This document shows, one piece after another, positions 43,497-55,064 of a stretch of 64,000 nt of DNA. A model generated the notes under the pieces. That model was not told the DNA's origin. It did not search any database and was given only the letters and a program-made list of their open reading frames with translations. Both the position numbers and the translations under genes were made by a program. The DNA comes from Bromus sterilis. Taxonomy: Eukaryota > Streptophyta > Magnoliopsida > Poales > Poaceae. Every line of letters starts with the position of its first letter. Position 1 is the stretch's first letter. The stretch is taken from positions 186,243,501 to 186,307,500 of the forward strand of contig OX465598.1 of assembly GCA_950022295.1 (NCBI GenBank). The letters run 5' to 3'.

Positions 43497-45214
43497 TGCT
43501 GGAATACGGGGCAGAAAACACAAATTTTTCATACCTACGGTACCCGAACCCAAGATCTATGCTATGGCGATGTAAAGTAACGGAGGAAATCGGTGTTCAT
43601 ACCTTTGAACACTGAAAGAGGGAAACGTTCTTGCGAACGTGGCTGGCGTAGACTCGGAACTACAACCTCCCTGTCGTGTAGAAGACCACCACCGGCGAGG
43701 ATGACTTCCGGTAAACCTCCAGCGACGAAGTAGCACCACAGGTGTAGTGCCTCGAAGAGATTATACACGTACGGTACAATCGGTGTTCCTCCCGGGCCAC
43801 GAACCAGGCGAGCAGAGGAAGAAAGACGTCTACGGATCCCGTCTCCGGCAGAACGACGGCCTGCCTTATGGTGGAGAACTCCAACCAGGTGCATACTCCA
43901 AACAAGGGGAGTCCACTTCCGGGAAGGAGAAGGAGGAAGAAGGAGATATTGGTGTGTTGGAAAAAAGGGGGGGGGGGCTACCCCTCCTTATATAGGCCAA
44001 GGGGGGGGGGGTGATCCTCCTCCCCTCCCACATGTGGGACTAAACTCCCAAGGGGGGGAGTGCGCCGACCATAGGGGGGGATGGGCCCCACCCTTGGCGC
44101 CAAGCCCAAGGGGGGAGACCCCCTCCTCCCTTAATGGGCCCCATTGGCCCATTTAGCCTTTTTCCCATTTTTTTTAATATTTTTAATATTTTTTAAATAT
44201 TTAAATTAGATAATTAAATAATAAAACATTATTAAAACAATTAAACTTTATTTTGAACTATTCCAAATGTACGGAAACCATTCCGTCCTCCTCCGGAACT
44301 ATTCTGGTGATTCCTCCTATTTCACCGATTGATCCCGTAACTGTCCTATGCATCGATTGCCCTTAAGTGTAACACCCTAACGGTCCGGGAAACAACAGAC
44401 ATAGTCGAGACTCTTCTCATTGACCAATGACTAGTCAGTTGGACCTGGTTACAATCCTTGACAGCCCCTGCGCTTCCATCGAATGAACTTCGATCGCTTT
44501 TGGAAACCGTTAACGATGCGACGTAATCCCTTTGTGCTGCGGTACTTTGTTTGTCCGAGGTTTGATCGTCGGTATCCTACATACCGTGTTCACATCTCGT
44601 TCACAACAAACAAGTTTACTCGTCCATGATCATTGCATCTCTTGTGACCTAGTCACTTGCTTGCAAGCTATTGATGCAATATCACCGAGTGGGCCCAGAG
44701 TACCTGTCCTGTCACAAGGACTGACAAATCCCGCTCTGATCTATTAACATACTCATCAACCATCTATTTCGGAATACCCAAAGTGCACCGTTATAGCCAG
44801 CATATTTCAGTCAGGCGGTGGGATACAAATCAAAGTCTCCTCATAGATGACAATTACGTATGATCATTACGGTCCAAGGAGTAAGCCATATGTTACAAAG
44901 TCATAGCAACGCTGAACTATGTGACTCGATCACATTGCAATACTTTAGGTGGGTGTACGTCCATCACATCATTCCCCTTAACGATATGACCTCATTGTCA
45001 ATGGACTTAAGTGTCGCCATGATCAGGAAAGCTTGATCAATCAATTGCCCAATGAGATAGTTTACCCGAGTTAAACTACGGACCATGTTTTATACTACAC
45101 CTGTATTAGTATTTCCAAGTAATACAGTTATAGAACAGTATAAAACTTATTATGAACAAAACGGATATGTGACAAATATCTTTATTAATTTGTCTCTAGG
45201 GCACATATCCAACA
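43497..45214 (-). repeat. copia 5' LTR
   Basis: 1718 bp, TGCTGGAATACG to CATATCCAACA on the plus strand. It carries substitutions and short indels relative to 28646-30353. The right flank is AAACT. Confidence 0.95.
43987..43997 (-). promoter_or_regulatory. TATA-like box of the copia 5' LTR
   Basis: GGCCTATATAAGG on the minus strand, preceded by G/C-rich sequence. The same box is present in the 3' LTR. It is the likely promoter of the copia RNA. Confidence 0.6.
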
Positions 45215-45312
45215 AAACTATGTAATGTATGATGCAATATGTATTATGCAATGTTAAAGTCAACTTTATGCATAAGTGTGGCAAGAGACGATGCGACAAG
45301 AGTAACCTTTAG

Positions 45313-45635
45313 ATGTGGCGAAGGCCTAGTGCGATGAAGATCGACTTTATGGATTTATGGTGAAAGCCTAGTGCGATGAAGATCGACTTTATAAATTATG
45401 GCGATAGCCTAGCGCGATGAAAATCGACTTTATAAAATATGGCGATAGCCTAGCGCGACGAAAATTGACTTTATAAATTATGGCGATAGCCTAGTGCGAT
45501 GAAAATTGACTTTATAAATTATGGCGATAGCCTGGTGCGATGAAAATTGACTTTTTAAATTATGGCGATAGCCTGTTGCGATGAAGATCGACTTATACTT
45601 ATTTATTATGTGGCGAGAGCCACTGTGACAAGTGT
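45313..45635. repeat. 41-bp tandem array, about eight copies
   Basis: A unit of the form TGGCGATAGCCTAG followed by GCGATGAAAATCGACT repeats with GCGATG marks at 45331, 45373, 45414, 45455, 45496, 45537 and 45578 (spacing 41-42). The first and last copies are degenerate. It lies between the copia right flank and a (TA)n tract. Confidence 0.93.
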
Positions 45636-45799
45636 CGACTTTATATATATATATATAGGCGGTCTATTCTGACATCGATGTCAGAATAACTATTCTGACA
45701 ACATTCCGAACTGCAGTATTTTCGCAAAGAGAAACGCACTGCTGAATTCGGAGCACTGCAGCTCGGGTAAAAACGAACCGCATGCAAAATTTTCGCGAT

Positions 45800-46440
45800 A
45801 ACTTTTAAACCATTGATCGGAATTGAGCGTATGATACACCGTTGGATTCGTATGGAAAAGGAGCATCTTCCGTATGTTGAACACTTCCCACGATTCATCA
45901 CGGATTAAGAGAAGTTTCGAAAATGGTGCGACGACCCACTTTCACAGCTGTAGTTTTTTTTGCGATTTCTCTTAAACCGTTCATCGGAATGATGCAAATT
46001 ATATACCGTTGAAAATATATCGATCAGGCGCTCCATCCATATGTAGAACACTTTGTCTAATTTGCTACGGATTTGAGAGAAATCTAGCTGCAAAAAAATG
46101 AGCACACTCTGTTTTTCGCCGGCGGATCTTGTAGAGAGTAGAACTTTTTAACCGCTTGTCCGATCAATGCGTATGATAAACCGTTGGATTCGTATGGATT
46201 AGTAGATTAATCCATATGTTGAACACTTCCATATTCCATACGGTTTTGAAGTAATTTGAAAAACAGTGTTGCTGCCCTCTTTTGGACAACGGGAGTTTTT
46301 GCTTAAATGTGTTTGATTCGTTCGTCCGATCGCTTCAATTGTTACACGGTTGGATACCTATCGTCGAGGTGCTCCATTTGTATGTAAAACACATCCTCTA
46401 ATTCCTTACGGTTTAAAAGTAGCGTTGATTTTACTAAAAC
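45800..46440. repeat. degenerate subrepeat arm, about 170-bp unit, four copies
   Basis: Marks of the form (C/G)ATCGGAAT with ATGATACACCGTTGGATTCG, then TATGTTGAACACTTC, then CGGTTTGAGAG-like sequence recur at about 45815, 45982, 46158 and 46324. Two more copies of the whole arm occur at 52600-53245 (inverted) and 53346-53945 (direct). Confidence 0.75.
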
Positions 46441-47037
46441 GCGGACTCACTTTTTTCACGGAACAAAAAATCGGCGAGTGAATTGCATTGGTTTGCATCC
46501 GACAGTCAAGCGCACCGCATTATCGCCAAACAGAGCGCATGTGTTCTTCGCGGACCAGGAATCGGCCAAGTGAACTGCATTCGCCGGTCAACCGCACCGC
46601 ATCCGACGGGGCAAGCGCACTGCATTATCGATAAACAAAAATGCACGTGTTTTTCGTGGATCAGAAACCGGTCAAGCGAAATGCATTGGACGGGAGACCA
46701 CAGTGCATCATTGAACAAAAAGAATTGCATGTCTTTTTTTATTTATTTTTCAAAATCATCGCAGTTCTTCGCGGATCAATAATCGATGAAGCGAACTGCA
46801 TCCACCGGGCGCCGGCTGCATTTATCGACGGGAGAGAACTGCACATGATTTTATACAAATGAACTATAAATGAACCGTACTCCGTAAATTTCATTAGACG
46901 AGCGACCGCACTGCATCAAACGGGCAAGCAAACTGTATTTTTCTTCAACTTTTTATGAACGGGAGTGGACTGCATCAAAACAAACCGCAATATATACATC
47001 ACTGTTATTTCTCTTCTCTTAAACATCACTGTACAAA

Positions 47038-47250
47038 AGACCTTATGCAGCGACGTGATGATGCCGCCCTCGTACATATTTCCCTTGAGGTCCGGCATCT
47101 TGTCCGGCGGGAAGTAGCCCCACGCCGTGCGATCTGGTGGAGGTGGAGGTTCTTGCCGACGTGCGGGTTCTTGAGCCCGCTGCCGCACAGTAGCACCGGT
47201 GTAAGGAGCGGGGTGCGGCGCAGATGCAGGAAGGCCGGGTCGCTGTCGAT
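47038..47250 (-). pseudogene. captured fragment of a long-chain fatty alcohol oxidase gene
   Basis: The minus strand reads RTPLLTPVLLCGSGLKNP, then HVGKNLHLH, and after a frameshift AWGYFPPDKMPDLKG and NMYEGGIITSLHKV. These are the GSGLKNPxxGKNLHLHP and WGYFP...KMYEGGIITS.H blocks of plant long-chain alcohol oxidases (FAO family, GMC oxidoreductases), membrane enzymes that oxidise long-chain alcohols to aldehydes. Only about 70 residues of a protein normally over 700 long are present, and there is no FAD-binding N-terminus. The sequence after HKV looks like the beginning of an intron. It lies inside TIR element 1 and is nonfunctional. Confidence 0.75.
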
Positions 47251-47734
47251 CCGTTGGTGGCGTGTCGGCCTTTCCTTGGCGCCGACGGAGGGAGCCGGCG
47301 GTGCGAGAGTTAGGGATTAGGCGGCCGGGGGCGCTCGATCCGGAGCGGCCACGTCACGCGATGAATCAGGAGCTGGCGGCGCGGATCTATCGGGGAGGAG
47401 GCGTGCTGGGGGCGGATCCTTTGGGGAGGAAGGAGACGTGCTGGCGGCACGGATCGGTCGCCGGCAGGGCGGGCGGCGCTGGTGGAAGGAGGTTGGGTGG
47501 TTCACGGCGGGGTGGGGGTAGAGCCGAACGTTGGGTGGGTGGCGCCACCGGGAGGTTTGGTGCGGGGGACGCGAGATGCGTTTGGAGCGGACGTGGGGGC
47601 GTGGAGGAAGAAGGTGGGTTCGGGTGGGGTTCGTGCGTACGGGGTTAATAAGCTAGACGTGGTGGGTGGGTTGTTCTCGTTTTTTTCCAGGTGGATGGGT
47701 GTTGTTAGAATAAGAGATTTATATATATAGAACA

Positions 47735-48180
47735 TGGTTTTTGTATGTTGTGATTCTATGGTCACTACAATCAGAACCTTTGGATTGCTTTCAGATCCGT
47801 AGAACTTTTTACAAAAGGTTCTCATTTTATGATTTACTGAATTTCTCTATTCAAAAGAAGAATGTACAGTTCTCTCTTTCCATCTAGGAATGAATTCATT
47901 GGAAAAAAGAAAAAAATATGCATAGTAAGATGTAGCATTCCTTTCAATCCTTGCATAGATATATAAGGAAAAAAACAAAATTGCACCAGTGCCACTACAT
48001 GCACAAGCTCACATGCATGTCAGCACCATCACATGCATACGTTTGCTTCCACACAAGCTCAGACCATCACATGCATCATGCATGTCATATTTGACTAAGT
48101 TAGGCTAATAATTTTAATTCTTTGGGTGATTTAGTTTTCCTACCATTTCGTCTATCATTTGCCTTTAAAAATAGTGGCAA
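47735..48180. other. AT-rich stretch, nothing recognised
   Basis: AT-rich unique-looking sequence right of the (TA)n tract, with a few CACATGCAT repeats near 47990-48090. No domain in any frame. Confidence 0.4.
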
Positions 48181-48183
48181 TTT

Positions 48184-48545
48184 ATTCGGTGTAACACATA
48201 TGTACAAAAGGTACTTACATTAAAAAAATAGTGATTGTTCATTCGGTTCCAAACATATGCACAACATATTTTCAAAAATCTTTGAAAAGAAAGTAATGTT
48301 CATTCGGTGCCAAACATATATTCAAGAGGTGCTTGAAAATCTTTAGAAAAAACTATCATTATACTCATTCCGTGCCAAACATATATGCTAGAGGTGCTTG
48401 AATTTTTTCAGATAAATATATCATTAATATCATTCGGTTCCGAACATGTATACAAGATTGGAGTTAATACAATATGGTGCTGCATCTATAATCATTCGGT
48501 GCTGATAAATTCAATGGTAATTCATTCGGTGCCAAACATGCAAGC
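48184..48545. repeat. degenerate tandem repeat with CATTCGGTGCCAAACAT
   Basis: The word ATTCGG(T/G)(G/T)CCAAACAT recurs at about 48184, 48241, 48302, 48367, 48432, 48494 and 48524. The spacing is 57-65 bp except for the last. The segments between are A/T-rich and partly alike (CAAGAGGTGCTTGAA). Confidence 0.8.
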
Positions 48546-48804
48546 AAGCAATACCTAGCACTTTGAATGCGAAAAACAACAAAAATATAGGAGTTGACCA
48601 CATCTCTCTCTGCCTCTCTGGTCTTTCATTCCTAAACCTAGATTAACAAGGGAAAAAAATTAAACATGGTCATGCAGATAAAAAAAACTTGATAAACATA
48701 ATAATTTGCTCAAGCACGCATTTTACACTGAAAGGACTACAAATTCCTCCAACTAGAACTTGCATAGACCAGAAGTTCAAAATCATGAAGATGTACAACA
48801 AGAT

Positions 48805-49648
48805 TCAAACACCACGAGATATGGAGAGAAGGGGGTTGCTTCCACGGGGTGACAGGACAGATTTGGTTCCGGACATTTTCCAGATCGGAATCCAGCACCC
48901 GTCGTCGCCTTCTTCCGCTCTGGCCGCCAACACGCCAACGGCGAGATGGCCGCGACCCTTTCGCCCTCCTGCACCCACACGGGAGGGATACATGGTGTTG
49001 GTTTCCTGCTCGCGAATGAAAAAACAATGAGAGATTAGAGAGAACAGAGAGAGATTGAAGGATAGGGAGGCGCGGAAGGGAAGAAAGAACTCACCGGCGG
49101 AGTGAACAGAGTTGCAGGCGGCGACCACGAACGCGAGGAGGCGGACCGCGTGAGGCTCTCGTCCACGGTTGCTCCTCCATCTCGTCCTATCGCTCAAGGC
49201 CGTCCCACAGGCGAGGCATATGGAAAAAGCTCACCATAGTTGGACCCCATGGCCGGATCCATGAGCATGAGGGGGACGGGGAGGCGGGGCTGGAGCATGG
49301 ACAACACAACACCGATGGGGAGAATAAAGGGCGGGATGCAGACGGCCGCCGTCGGCGAGGTTGGAAGGATGCCACGGCCTCAAGCACTCCTCGCCGCCGG
49401 CATCGATTTTGGGCTCCCTCGCCGAGATGGAGGTAGCAGGTAGCATGGGGGGCGGCTAGATCGTGGGAGATGGTTGGGTGCAGTGGGGGCCTCGATCTCG
49501 TGGTGGTCAGACTGGTGCAGGATAGAGGACGAGGAGGAGGAGAAAACAAGGGGCTGGATGGCGAGATACAGAAGAGAGATGCGATTGGGTTTTGGGAAGT
49601 GACTAGGAAGGAAAAAGATCGCATGAGGATAAAGAGAGAAGGGCTCAC
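48805..49648 (-). other. gene-like segment of unknown identity
   Basis: The minus strand is GC-rich with long frames. A possible coding stretch REPHAVRLLAFVVAACNS is followed by a GTGAGTTC donor (about 49096). A pyrimidine-rich tract with a GCGAGCAG acceptor lies near 49015, after which the frame resumes with TNTMYPSRVGAGG. I do not recognise the protein. It could be another captured gene piece or an unannotated short gene; there is no expression evidence in the sequence. Confidence 0.3.
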
Positions 49649-50881
49649 AGGATGGTCTGGTCTCCATTAGGCTCTTTGGCACGATCTAGTGGTGTGGTGG
49701 CTTGTGTTCACGTGGGCTAAGGCTAGTAGCCAGGCTAGGGAGGCTATCAACCGGGAATCATGGAAAGTACAGTTAAAAGAGGAAATAAGGAGGAACGATG
49801 GAAAATGAAGAACATAAAAAGAGGAAACCTTTTGTCCATGGCAGCTCGTATCCCCATACGCAATAGATGATTGTGATTGCTATGTCGATTACAACATACG
49901 AAGACTATATATATATAAGGTCAGTCTATTTTAACAACACCCCTTAAAACCTTATTCTAACAATAATCCGCTTATTCTGACAACACCTTTCACACCCACC
50001 TGGAGCCGAACCACACGAAAACAACACAGAAAAACCGCCCCGGACCCAATCCTTCCCACCTCCCCCGATCCACTTCCTACCACGCCCCCGCTCCTCCCGG
50101 TCCACGCCCCCGCTCCACTTTTCTGCAACAAATCCCCAACCCGCGCCCGATCCCGAACCCCGCCGCCCTCTCCACCACCGGAGACGCGGCAGCCCCAACC
50201 AGCAATGGAGGTCGCCCCCCTCCTACACACCTTCCACCCCGCAGCGGCGCCGCCCTGGATCCACCGTCGGACAGCTTCCCCGCGGTAGCCGCGACCGCTG
50301 ACCGTCGCCCACATCGCCGGATCAGGCGCTGACCACGGCCGCCGCACAACCACCAGCGTCAGTCGCGGCCCGTCGTCATCCATGCCGTCCAGCCGTCCAC
50401 ATCGCCATATCCGGCGCTGACCTAGCACCTACGCAGCCGCCGGCGTCCACTCCATCACTGGTGAGACGTGCCCTGCGCTTTGGATCCGTCGTAGCAGTCA
50501 CCTCCGATCCGGAGGCCACGACCTTCGCCGGCCACTCCAACGTGCGCCAGTTGCCCGCCCCTGCTCTTCGATTCAGTCCAGCTCGCAAGAGAACACCGGA
50601 TGCATGCTCCAGCTTGCCTGCGCTGGGCGCAGCTCGGGCTTAATAGCGGCCATGTCGACGTTTTGTGCCTCTAGCCGAACATGCAGCGTAGCGTCTGTTC
50701 TGGTGCCGTTCACTTTGATTGGCAGATGCAGCTCAAACCAGCAGTTTTTCTTAAAATAAATTATTCTAGATAAAAGTCTAGTGTGTGCAGTTCGGTGACT
50801 GTTCTCTGGTCCCGTGTCATGTTGCTACAGGTTGGTGGTTCTCACCATAGTTCCGAGCTTTGGTGCGCTTCGTAGCTTCAG

Positions 50882-51090
50882 GGCCTTGGAAATGTGACGT
50901 CTACAAGAGTTGGCTGCAGGAGCATACACGGAAAGCCGGCCTCCCCAATCCGGAGTGTCACACCCTCAAGGAGGGGCCTTGCCACGAGCCCACCTTCATT
51001 TCCTAGAATGGCGCGTAGCAGTCTGCTCCTGAAGTCACGCTCATTGAAGTTGACGAGTCCATGCCAACGATTGGCAGAATCCCAGCAACT
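50882..51090 (+). pseudogene. captured exon of a plant dsRNA-binding protein (DRB) gene
   Basis: The plus strand reads DVYKSWLQEHTRKAGLP, then NPECHTLKEGPCHEPTF, and further on APEVTLIEVDESMPTI. These are the first helix, the KEGPxHEPxF strand region and the second helix of the double-stranded-RNA-binding motif of plant DRB proteins, cofactors of Dicer-like enzymes. A TTCAG acceptor precedes it and a GTAAGT donor follows at 51091. The central VVVNG to RKAAEQ part is deleted, and stops occur at 51004-51006 and about 51015. It is a dead captured fragment inside TIR element 2. Confidence 0.7.
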
Positions 51091-51099
51091 GTAAGTTAC

Positions 51100-52090
51100 T
51101 AGTAGTATTTGACACTTACGTTCATTCGATCTTCCGAGTTGTAACGTGCTCCTCTCTGTGTGTTCCTGTGGTGTATTTATAGTTATGGCATGGAGTGTTC
51201 AACACACTTCACTAGTTCACGTCATTGTTGTACAATTATGCCGCTAATGTATGCTTATGGTTCCGTACCGTTCCAGTCTATTATACCAATTGCTACTGGA
51301 ATAGAGTTCAGAGTTTTTGTTATCCTAGTATGGTGTATCAGGCATGAGCAGTGGTTACCCATTTGCCGCGGTAGAGCTTTGCCTCTGATAGTAATATATA
51401 GTTGATCTTGAAAGAAAGCAGGGAGGGGTGTCCACTGATTAAATTTGCTTTGATAATTTTCTAGTAGTTTTATCTTGCTGTATGTTTCAATTTTACCATC
51501 TTATGTGGTTCGCTTGCGGCATCTCGCAGTTTGGATCAACATCGTATGCAGTGTTGTTGCCACGAAGTTTGCTTCTACACAAATGAACTCTTTTTTCATT
51601 TTGTTTGGTTGAATTCAGTTTCTAATGAAGTTTGTTAATTATTTCTGTGTAGTTCCACTGGCGCCGGCATGAGGTTCATCAGCTACTGCTTTCAGTTCGC
51701 CATGGTACCTTGGATGCGAGCCGCCGACATGCAATTTAGTTCGCTTTTTGTGAATTTGTACTTTGGATAGGTTACTGATTTGTACCATGTACTGAAATGT
51801 CGTTCACTTGGCAAAGTAGCAACAGTGCTCACTTGTTAGTGAGGCGAAAAATATATACTTGTCTAGTTGTAAAAAATGTAAAGCGGCTCATTTTCGGTAC
51901 TGATGTGGTTCATTTTCGATAATCATGCGGTTCTTTTTTGGTACTCTTGTAGTTCACAACCTTCGTTTTCTGCTGTTCAAATAGTGTTTATAATTTTCTT
52001 TGAAAAAAAGATAAAAGAAAACTGTGTAATTTTCTTGTCAGTTTGATGTAGTGCACTTTTCTATCTAAAGTGGTGCGACTTTTCGTCTAA
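51100..52090. other. element interior without recognised coding
   Basis: AT-rich, intron-like sequence after the DRB-type exon. Words such as GCAGTTCA and GTGGTTCA become frequent from about 51900. No domain found. Confidence 0.4.
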
Positions 52091-52099
52091 TGAAGTTCA

Positions 52100-53345
52100 A
52101 TGGTTGTGATTAACTCATAGTCCGTTGTGCTGCGATATGATAAAAAATGTTAGTTTTTTCTTAATGCAGTTCACAAATCTCGACCGTGCAATTTGAATCG
52201 ATCTATATCAAACAAAAAAAATTCAAGTGTAAAAATCGTGCAGTTCACCTTGGTGTGTGCCGCCTTTCACATTCAATGAGGCGAACTTTGATGATTTGAC
52301 AAGAAAAAAAATGCATGCAATTCTCTTCGGTCTCTCTTCCGTCGATATTTTAATGCACGGTTCACTTCGTTGATTCCGGTTTTGAGAAAAATACATGCAT
52401 TTCCGTTTGCCGATAATGCAGTGCGGTTGCACGTTGGATGCAATCGCATGCAGTTCGCTTCGTTGATTTCCGTCCGCGAAAAACACGTGCGTTTCAGTTT
52501 ACCGCTAATGCAGTGTGCTTGCCCGTTGGATGCAGTGCGGTTGCCCGGCGAATGCACTTCACTTGGTCGATTTCGGTTCCGCGAAGAACGGAGTTCTGCG
52601 TTTTTAGTAGAATCAACACAACTTTTAAACCGTAAGGAATTAGAAAGAGTGCTCTACATACAAATGGAGCGCCTCGAAGATAGCTATCCAACCGTGTATC
52701 AATTACATCGATCGGACAAACGAATCAAAAAATTTTACGCAAAAACGCCCGCTGTCCACAAGAGGGTAGCACACCGTTTTCGAAATTCCTTTGAAACCGT
52801 GATGAATATCGAAAAGTGTTCAACATGTTGGAGATGGTCCTACTCCATACGAATACAATGGTGTATCATACGCATCGTTTCGATAAACGGTTAAAAAGTT
52901 TGACTCTCTACGAGATCCGAAAACCAAAAACAGAGTTGCTGCGATTTTTCGATTTGAAATTCCTCTCAAATCATAAGGAATTACAGAAAGTGTTATGCAT
53001 ATGGATGGAGCGCCTGATCGATATCTTTCCAACGGTGTATCATTTGCATCATTCCGATGAACAGTTTAAGAGAAAACGCGAAAATACGCCCGCTGCAAAA
53101 GTATGTCGCCGCACCGTTTTCGAAACTTCTCTTAATCCGTGAGGAATCTGCACAAGTGTTCAACAAACGTAAGATGCTCCATTTCAATACGAATCCAACG
53201 GTGTATCAGACGCTCAATTCCGACAAACGGTTAAAAATTTGAAGCGAAAACGGTGCATGCGGTTCTGTTTTACCCGAGCTGCAGTGCTTCGAATTCAGCA
53301 GTGCGGTTCTCTTTGCGATACGATGCAGTTCGGAATGTTGTCAGA
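52100..53345 (-). repeat. inverted copy of the TIR-element arm
   Basis: Reverse complement of the 45676-46870 arm: the GAACTGCA-word region (52100-52600) comes first, then the subrepeats, then the terminal GCAGTTCGGAATGTTGTCAG at 53345. This pairs with 45690-45715. It is diverged but collinear over about 1.2 kb. Confidence 0.75.
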
Positions 53346-54560
53346 ATTGAGCATATGATACACCGTTGGATTCGTATGGAAAAGGAGCACCTTTCATATG
53401 TTGAACACTTCTCTGGATTCTGCATGGATTAAGAGCAGTTTTTAAAACGGTGCGGCGACCCACTTTCACATTGGGAGTTTTTTTTGCTATTTCTCTTAAA
53501 CCGTTTGTCGGAACGAGGCATATGATACACCGTTGGAAAGATAACGAGTAGGCGCTTCATCCATATGTAGAACGCTTTCTCTAATTCCTCACGGTTTGAG
53601 AGTAATTTCAAATTGAAAAAACGCACAAACTCTATTTTTTTCCGGCGGATCTTGTAGAGTAAAAAAAATTAACCGTTTGACGAAATGATGCTTATGATAC
53701 ACCGTTGGATTCGTATGAAGTAGAAGCTCTTGGATATGTTGAACACTTTCCGAGATTCTTCACGGTTTTGAAGAAATTTCGAAAACGGTGTGCTGCCCTT
53801 TTATGGACAGCGGGTGTTTTTGCGTAATTTTTTTGAATGGTTTGTCCAATCGATGCAATTGATACACCATTGGATAGGTATCGTCGAGGCGCTCCATTTT
53901 CATGTAGAAAACTCTTTCTAACTCCTTAAGGTTTAATAGAACTGTCGAATTTACTAAAACGCGGAACTATGTGTCTTCGCGTACCGAAAATCGACCAAGT
54001 GAACTGCATTCTCCGGGCAAGCGCACCGCATCCGATAGGCAAGCGCACTGCATTATCGATAAGCAGAAACACATGTGTTTTTCTTTGATCTAAATTCAAC
54101 GAAATGAACTGCATCCGTTGGGCGACCACATTGCAATACCGAACATAGAGAACTGCACACATCAAAGTGAACTGCAGACGTTTTTTCCTCTTTCTAACTT
54201 TTTGTGCAAACTCGCTAATTGAATGGCCAAGGCTTGTGAACTGCATTGATCAAAGCACATCTTTTTTCCGTTACAATTATTTGCATAAAGAACTGCAAAC
54301 ACCATAAAAAAGTGAACCACATTTTTTGTTAATTTATTTAAGATCTTTTGCAATTTTTCGTATCCACGCCAAATGAACTGCAAGGCGAAAACACACGAGC
54401 ATGATACAAAGCTTTGTTGAGCATTTTTTCCTTCTCATACAGTATCAACAAATGAACAAACAAGGCTCTACAAGAGCACATGTAACATCAAAGTAAGCAA
54501 TTGAACCGTACTGCACACAAACTATTCATCATTTTTTATCTGAAAACTAATAAAAATGGC
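53346..54560 (+). repeat. direct copy of the TIR-element arm
   Basis: Begins abruptly with GAGCATATGATACACCG, equivalent to 45824 in element 1. It runs through subrepeats at about 53350-53945 and then GAACTGCA-word sequence to about 54380. Joined head to head with 52100-53345, it forms a large inverted repeat centred near 53345. Confidence 0.75.
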
Positions 54561-55064
54561 CTCTATCTTTGTCCATACAAAAAAGAAGACGGCCAAGGGC
54601 CAACAAACACCTGATCCTCGTTTGACCGACCATTGACACGATGATCACTTGGAAAGCTGCTCCTGCTCGCCCCAGCGATCAGTGTGCTCCCCGTTCGGCG
54701 GCTGGTGAAGTTTTGTTCCCCGAAGCTTCAGATCTCTTTGCGCGGGCTTTCCGGTCACAAGTCGGAATGAACATATGCTTCAGTTCTGACCGCTTTAGTT
54801 TCTTCATCCTAGTACTTGGAAAGAAATTGGAGTCTACGAAGTACTAATGCCGTAGTGGTGACTGGTGGGTCACATTGAACGGGACCAAGTCCTAGTAACT
54901 TACAGAAACGAGCGAGCAAGCGTCAGAGGAACAAGAGCTAGGAGAACAAGTGCTCTGTTCCATCTTTGAGCTCCACCATTCAGTTTCAGTCTGGCGTACA
55001 CGAGTGGTAGTCACGCGTACCACAACATAGACGACGGTCTAATTATCATTGTCCAGCAGAAATT

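Larger units (their letters stand above)
28646..45214 (-). mobile_element. Ty1/copia element, Angela/BARE-like, with nested gypsy insertions
   Basis: LTRs 28646-30353 and 43497-45214 run TGTTGG...CCAACA and are flanked by perfect 5-bp duplications AAACT (28641-28645, 45215-45219). The primer site TGGTATCATGAGC and a polypurine tract fit minus orientation. Gag, protease, integrase, RT and RNase H occur in copia order. Nested inside are a full CRM-like gypsy element (33435-40965) and a solo LTR (41595-42510). Coding has deletions in gag and between RT and RNase H, a frameshift in integrase and a nonsense codon, so the copy is dead. Family assignment rests on LTR termini and protein similarity from memory. 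Confidence 0.93.
45650..47722. mobile_element. TIR element 1 in a (TA)n tract, with captured gene piece
   Basis: The left end after a TA run reads GGCGGTCTATTCTGAC and then CTATTCTGACAACA. The right end read inward is CTCTTATTCTAACAACACC, again beside a TA run. The shared TTATTCT(A/G)ACAACAC motif forms imperfect terminal repeats. Inside are a subrepeat arm (45800-46440), a region dense in GAACTGCA words (46480-46950), and a fragment of a fatty alcohol oxidase gene. No transposase is present. Superfamily is uncertain: Mutator/foldback-like is my best guess. Confidence 0.5.
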
